A DNA stretch of 64,000 nucleotides, taken from Opisthocomus hoazin (lineage: Eukaryota; Chordata; Aves; Opisthocomiformes; Opisthocomidae). A model generated the notes under the pieces. It was not told the DNA's origin. It saw only the letters and a program-made list of their open reading frames with translations, and did not search any database. The stretch's first letter is position 1, and each line of letters begins with the position of its first letter. Shown in pieces: positions 58,941-64,000 of the stretch. The translations under genes and the position numbers were made by a program. The stretch is from contig NC_134443.1 of the NCBI RefSeq assembly GCF_030867145.1, positions 1,116,001 to 1,180,000 of the forward strand. The letters are read 5' to 3'.

Positions 58941-61900
58941 TCACACCTTGAGCGTCCGCTCGGCCGCGCCGCTGGGGCTGCCGGCGCTGCCGCCATCGCC
59001 GCCCTTCTTCTTGCGCAGGGTCTCGATCCAGGCGGCGCCGGGACGGGCGGCGAAGCCGGAGAGCGCCAGGGAGCTGAGCCGCATGTTCTTGCCGGACATG
59101 ATGAGCTCGCCGAAGCCCTCCTGGTGCGAGAAGGCGTAGCCGGAGCGGCGCGAGCCCACGCGTCCCACGCGCCGCAGGCACCGGTGCTGCGTCTTCTGCT
59201 TCTTCCGCACCAGCTGAGTGTAGCGTACCTGGGGACAGGGGGGGGGGACAGGGTCAGGGGACCCAGCCCGCAGCCGGGGGACGGGACCCCGCGTCGGCGC
59301 CCGCGCGCCCTCACCGTGTCCGAGAGTTCGGGTTTCAGGTCCAGCTTGAGGAAGCGAAAGGCCACGACGGGCATGATGCAGACCACGGTGGTGAGGGCGA
59401 TGGTCAGCCAGACCGTGGGCTGGGCCAGCGTGTTCTGCGCGTTCCCTGGGGGGGGGAAAACACGAGTGGAGCCAGGGCTTGGCCCTGCTGGGGTGGGGGG
59501 CATCGCTCAGCCCCCCCCCTCCCCCCGGGGACTCACCCACGAAGCGGAACTGGTTGGGGAACATCTGGAAGAGGCCGTCGCTGTGCATGGCGAAGAGGAT
59601 GGCGAAGTAGGCGGCCAGGCTGCCCCAGATGAAGAAGTGGTTGATGGCCGTCCAGAAGCCCGTGTCCAGCCCGATCTGGCGGGGAGGGGAAGGAGCAGGC
59701 AGGGCTCAGGGGGTGCCCGCGGTGCTCCGGGCACGATGGAGCCCTGACCTTCACCCGCCCTTTGGCTACAGGCGAGGGGCCAAGCGGCCGCGTCCCTACC
59801 TGCACGCTGACCACAATAACGAGGGAGGTGGCGACGGTGACGGCGAAGGACTGGTAGTCGGCCAGCTGGGCTCCATCGTCCCGGGTGGCATCAGCGAAGA
59901 CGCCGTAGGGGATGAAGAACATGAGGACAGAGGTGTAGATGCCCTGGGCGATGCAGATGAAGAACTCCCGCTTGTTGAAGAGCAGGTTCAGCTGTCCAGG
60001 CTCGTAGAGCTTGGGGTACTCCATGCTCCGCTGCTCCGGGACGTCCTGGGGACACACGGGAGTGTAGTGATAGGACAAGGGGGAAGGGCTCTAAACTAAC
60101 AGAGGGCAGATTGAGATGAGATATTGGGAGGAAATTCTTCCCCATGAGGGTGGTGAAACCCTGACCCAGGCTGCCCAGAGAAGCTGTGGCTGCCCCCTCC
60201 CTGGCAGGGTTCAAGGCCAGGTTGGATGGAGCTCTGAGCACCATGGGCTGGTGGAAGATGTCCCTGCTCACGGCAGGGGCTTGCAACCAGATGATCACAG
60301 AACGGTGGGGGTTGGGAGGGCCCTCTGGGGATCCCCCAGCCCAACCCCCTGCCCAAGCAGGGTCACCCAGAGCAGGCTGCACAGCACCGTGTCCAGGGGG
60401 GTTGGAATATCTCCAGAGAAGGAGACTCCACAGCCTCCCTGGGCAGCCTGGGCCAGGGCTCCGGCACCCTCAGAGGGAAGAAGTTCTTCCCCATGTTCAG
60501 ACAGATCTTCAAGGTCCCTTCCAACCCAACCCATTCTCCGATTCTATGACACAGGGCACCTCCCTCCAGCCTCCACCACCGCCCGCGGAGGGACACGGAG
60601 ACCCCAGCCCTGGCAGCCCTTCCTCCCGCAGGGTGGGCCACGCTGGGGAGCCGGGCAGCTCAGCCCAGGGACCCCCTGTCACCACCCCCCCGCCGTACCT
60701 GGTCGAAGATGCCCATGGCGAGCACCGGCAGCGACGTGTACACGATGTTGTACAGCGTGATGAAGTACTGGTCGTACACCGTCTGCGTGGAGCGGAGGGC
60801 TCAGGGGGACGCGGGGGGGGGCTGCCCACCCTGCACCCGCAGCTGCAGGGACAGGAGAGCCGCGCCAGCCCCCGTGGGTGTCCACCCCGAGCGGCTGCCA
60901 CGCGCCGAGGGATCGTGGGCCGTGCTGCTGGCGCAGGATGAGGCCCTGCAGGGAGCCCGGGCACCGGGGCACGCTTCCGAGCAGAGGGGTCCCGCAGGCA
61001 AACCCCCCCCCCTACCCACCTGCCAGCCCCGAGCGCGAGGAGCCAGCAACCCACCTGCGCCGAGAAGCCGCAGAAGAAGCCGAACCAGAAGTGGACCATG
61101 GTGAAGGCGAAGTTCTTGTAGAAGAAGTAGCAGAGGAACTTGCACATGCGCAGGTAGGACCAGCGCCCGTGCACCAGGAGCAGGCGCTGCAGGAACTTGA
61201 ACTGGGAGAAGGAGTAGTCGGAGGCCAGCACCGCCTGGATGCCCTCCTGCCCGCTGATGCCCACCCCGATGTGGGCGGCTGCGGAGGGAAGAGACGCGGA
61301 GTGAGGAGGGGTCTGCCAGGGGGACTGGGGGTGCACAGAGGGGCGAGGACGGAGGCTGCCACGGGGCCAGACAGTGCAGGGAGGGGGGATCCGTCCCTCC
61401 TGCCGCTCCCCAGGCCCCAGGACTTACTCTTGATCATGCTGACATCGTTGGCCCCGTCCCCGATGGCCAAGGTCACGGCTTTCTTGTACTTCTTCACCAG
61501 CTCCACCACCTGGGCTTTCTGCAAGGGCGTGACGCGGCAGCAGATGACGGCCTTGCAGGCACACGCCGTCTCCAGGAACTCCACCTCCATGTCAGCCTCC
61601 AGCGCGTGGGCCTGCGAGAGGAGCGGGGGTCTGTGGGGGGCACGGCCCACGGCCGGGCACGGTGCCCCGTCCGCCCCGGCACTCCCAGCACCCTACCAGG
61701 CTGTGCCCGTTGATGACCAGGGCGTATTCGCCCGCGATGGCTTCCAGCACGGAGGTGAGCTTGGAGGAGGAGAGTTTCTCCTGGTAGGAGAAGCCGTTGC
61801 CCATGGAGCACGACGCATCCATCATCTTCTCCCGGGCTTTCCTAAGGAGAAAGCGAGGGGTCAGGCGGCCTTGATCCTCCAGCTCAGGGGGGCACAGACA

Positions 61901-63981
61901 TGCCCCACGCCGGCCCCACGCGTGCCCTCTGCCCCGACCCTCACCTGAGCTCCTCTCGCACCTCCAGCACCGTGTGGCCAGTGACCACGAACACCTCTGT
62001 CATGTCGTCCGTCAGCATCTTGCAGGAGTAGCCGATGTTCACAGCCGTTTCTGCAGATGGGAAACCAGGGGCTGAGCCAGGGTCAGCTCGGGGGGGAGCA
62101 TCTGTCCCACCACCCCCCAGGCAGGTGGGCTCCAGCCCACAAACGTCCTGCTAGCCCAGACCCCCGCCCAGCAACGCCTCACCCTGTTTGTCCCCCGTCA
62201 GCACCCAGATCTTGATGTTGGCCAGCGTCAGGATGGCGATGGTTTCGGGGACCCCCTGCTGCAGTTTGTCCTCGATGGCCGTGGCTCCGAGCAGCTGGGG
62301 GACCCAAACAGGCAGCAGGTCAGCAGGGGCTGCCCCCCCAGCCGCCGCCATCCCCCCTCCCAGTGCCCCCAGCCCACGTACCATCATGTCGTGCTCCACC
62401 TCGTTGTAGAGCCGAGCCAGGCGGTCCTCACGGGCCTCGCAGGCACTGCCGGCTCGGTGCAGCCGCTCAGACCAGTCCTCGTAGTAGCTCTCCTCCAGGT
62501 CTTTGTAGGCCAGCACCAGCGTCCGCAGCCCCTCGCCAGCGTATTCCTGCAAGCGGCCGGAGCTGAGCGCGCAGGCAGACCCCGACGGTGGCCCCAGACC
62601 CCAATCGTCCCCCAGGACAGGGCAGAAGCCAGGCTCGGCTCTTCCGGGCAGCCCCTCTTCCCTTCCCAGCCCTGCCTGCAGGACCCTGCCCCGCTCACAT
62701 TGAGGTGGTCGGTGGTGACGTTGGTCAGGTCCTGGTTGACGGGGTGCAGGCGCTCCAGCAAGATGGTGTCCGCGCCTTTGCAGTACAGCCGGATCTTGCC
62801 CTCGGGGCTGCGGACTGCGGGGAGCAGGGGGGGCAAGCTGCCTGGCTTGGGGGTGCAGAAGCAGGTCCCACTCCATGACCCCCACGACGCCTCCACAGCC
62901 GCGTCACCGTCTGCGTGGGGCTGCTCCCCAGCGCACCGGCACCGAGCCCCAGCGCCCCAGCCCCACGGCGACCCTGCCGGCCCCACAGCCCCCGCGCCGT
63001 GCCCGGGACCTCACCGATGACGGACATGCGCTTGCGGATGTTGTTGAAGTCCAGGATGGCCAGCAGCTGGTAGGTGATGGCTCGACCCAGCTCATGCACC
63101 GTGATGGTCTTGGGCGTGCGGGACCGGAACACGAAGCCGAAGTTTCTGGCGGCCGTGACCAGCGCTCCCTCGTCCGGGGACTGAGCCTTGTAATAGAGCT
63201 CCCCTGGGGACAGCACAGGGGGGGGTCAGAGCCGCGCCCCGAGCTGCGCAGGGCCAGGTCCTGCCCCCTCCGCCCACCTTCGCTCTTCTCCTCGGACATG
63301 ACGGTGTGGCAGAGCGAGAGCAGGCGGAAGAACTCATGCACGTGGGGGTCTCCCAGCTTGACGGCTTCCAGCAGGCTGGGGTCCCAGAACTGGAACCGCG
63401 GGTCCGCCAGCGGGTTGAAGGAGAAGTCGACGGGCTCCGGCCTCTGGCAGGGGCAGCGATGCCGGCGTCACCCCGCTGCAGCAGGCGGCAGAGCCAGGCA
63501 CCGGCCCCGCGGCACCCTTACCTCTCCCAGCTCCGCTTTGTGACCCAGCATGTCCTGCACGTCACCTGGGAACCGGGGCACTGGGTTAACCGGGACAGGG
63601 ACCCCACGCTGCTGTCCCACCGGCACCCACGCCCAGAGCTGGACCACGGGGCTACGGCTGAGCCCCCTTGCCCCCCGGCTGCCCCGAGGGTCCCAAAGGC
63701 TCGGCAGGAGGGCAGCCGGTGCGCCCGCTCCCCGCAGGCAGACCCAGCCCGGCCCCGGCGCCCGGCGCTCACCGTAGCTGTGCCCGTTCACCGAGCACTT
63801 GCTGAAGACCATGATGTTCTGGGTGAGGGTGCCGGTCTTGTCGGAGAAGATGTACTCCACCTGCCCCAGCTCCTCGTTGAGGGTGGTGGTCCGGGCCTCG
63901 GCGGGCGTCCGGCGCTTGGCACAGTACATCTTCTTGTCCCAGTTGATGAAGTAGCTGTGCCCGAGACGGATCACCTCCACG
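58941..63981 (-). CDS. ATP8B2: ATP8B2, P4-type phospholipid flippase (3' 16 exons; 5' part beyond window)
   Basis: Moves phosphatidylcholine-type lipids to the cytosolic leaflet with a CDC50 partner. Exons in coding order: 63773-63981, 63522-63565, 63278-63443, 63015-63203, 62699-62814, 62382-62546, 62183-62294, 61945-62050, 61697-61841, 61428-61611, 61055-61278, 60699-60782, 59800-60045, 59537-59675, 59315-59445, 58941-59228. All are in phase and give 848 residues. Visible: phosphorylation motif [10 protein letters not shown] (Asp codon 63840-63842); N-domain [16 protein letters not shown] and [15 protein letters not shown]-domain [11 protein letters not shown]; last membrane segments ([61 protein letters not shown]); C-terminus ending AERTLKV. 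The actuator domain and TM1-4 are outside the window. Synteny favours ATP8B2 over its paralogues. Confidence 0.95.
60062..60292 (+). mobile_element. Outer CR1 in ATP8B2 intron, left part
   Basis: CR1 antisense to ATP8B2, starting GTGTAGTGATAGGACAAGG just 17 bp from the acceptor of exon 59800-60045. It is interrupted at CAGAT (60288-60292) by a CR1 in the opposite orientation. Confidence 0.9.
60293..60501 (-). mobile_element. CR1 inserted head-on into the outer CR1
   Basis: A short minus-strand CR1 3' end (CACAGAACGGTGGGGG through CAGAGGGAAGAAGTTCTTCC). A 5-bp direct repeat CAGAT at 60288-60292 and 60502-60506 is a plausible target-site duplication. Confidence 0.88.
60502..60553 (+). mobile_element. 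Outer CR1 in ATP8B2 intron, right part (3' tail)
   Basis: The rest of the interrupted element: CTTCAAGGTCCCTTCCAACC and the ATTCTCCGATTCTATGA tail. Confidence 0.9.
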
Positions 63982-64000
63982 CTGCGGGGTGGGACACAGC

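Overview
The window is bird DNA. It is GC-rich and crowded with CR1 LINE fragments, and the beta-2 nicotinic receptor signal peptide ([15 protein letters not shown]) matches my recollection of the chicken protein, although nearby residues differ from it. The compact genes and many G/C-rich minisatellites suggest a gene-dense avian microchromosome. Gene order and orientation match human 1q21.3 in reverse: ADAR(+), CHRNB2(-), UBE2Q1(+), SHE(+), IL6R(-) and the 3' two-thirds of ATP8B2(-). Every gene was resolved exon by exon. The splice phases and reading frames close exactly in all six, so all look like intact host genes.

Layout: 1-8.1 kb is intergenic with no recognisable exon. 8.1-8.8 kb is a CR1. 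8.9-10.3 kb is a CpG-island promoter region with an NRF1-like cluster and an interferon response element. 11.5-25.7 kb is ADAR, with five CR1 copies in its introns. 27.0-32.6 kb is CHRNB2, whose three long introns are largely minisatellite. 32.62-33.06 kb is a short head-to-head promoter shared with UBE2Q1. 33.1-43.1 kb is UBE2Q1, including a nested CR1 beside an acceptor. 43.4-47.2 kb holds a CR1 and then sequence with no gene, where TDRD10 lies in mammals. 47.3-51.6 kb is SHE. 51.65-53.4 kb is minisatellite. 53.5-57.4 kb is IL6R. 57.95-64 kb is ATP8B2, continuing past the right edge.

The genes do not form an operon or one pathway. They cover RNA editing and innate immunity (ADAR), neuronal transmission (CHRNB2), ubiquitin conjugation (UBE2Q1), SH2 adaptor signalling (SHE), IL-6 reception (IL6R) and lipid flipping (ATP8B2). 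The most informative non-coding signals are an ISRE upstream of ADAR, an RE1/NRSE just upstream of the CHRNB2 start codon, the compact divergent CHRNB2/UBE2Q1 promoter, and CR1 copies lying against two host splice acceptors. I found no operon-like, CRISPR-like or novel enzymatic system.
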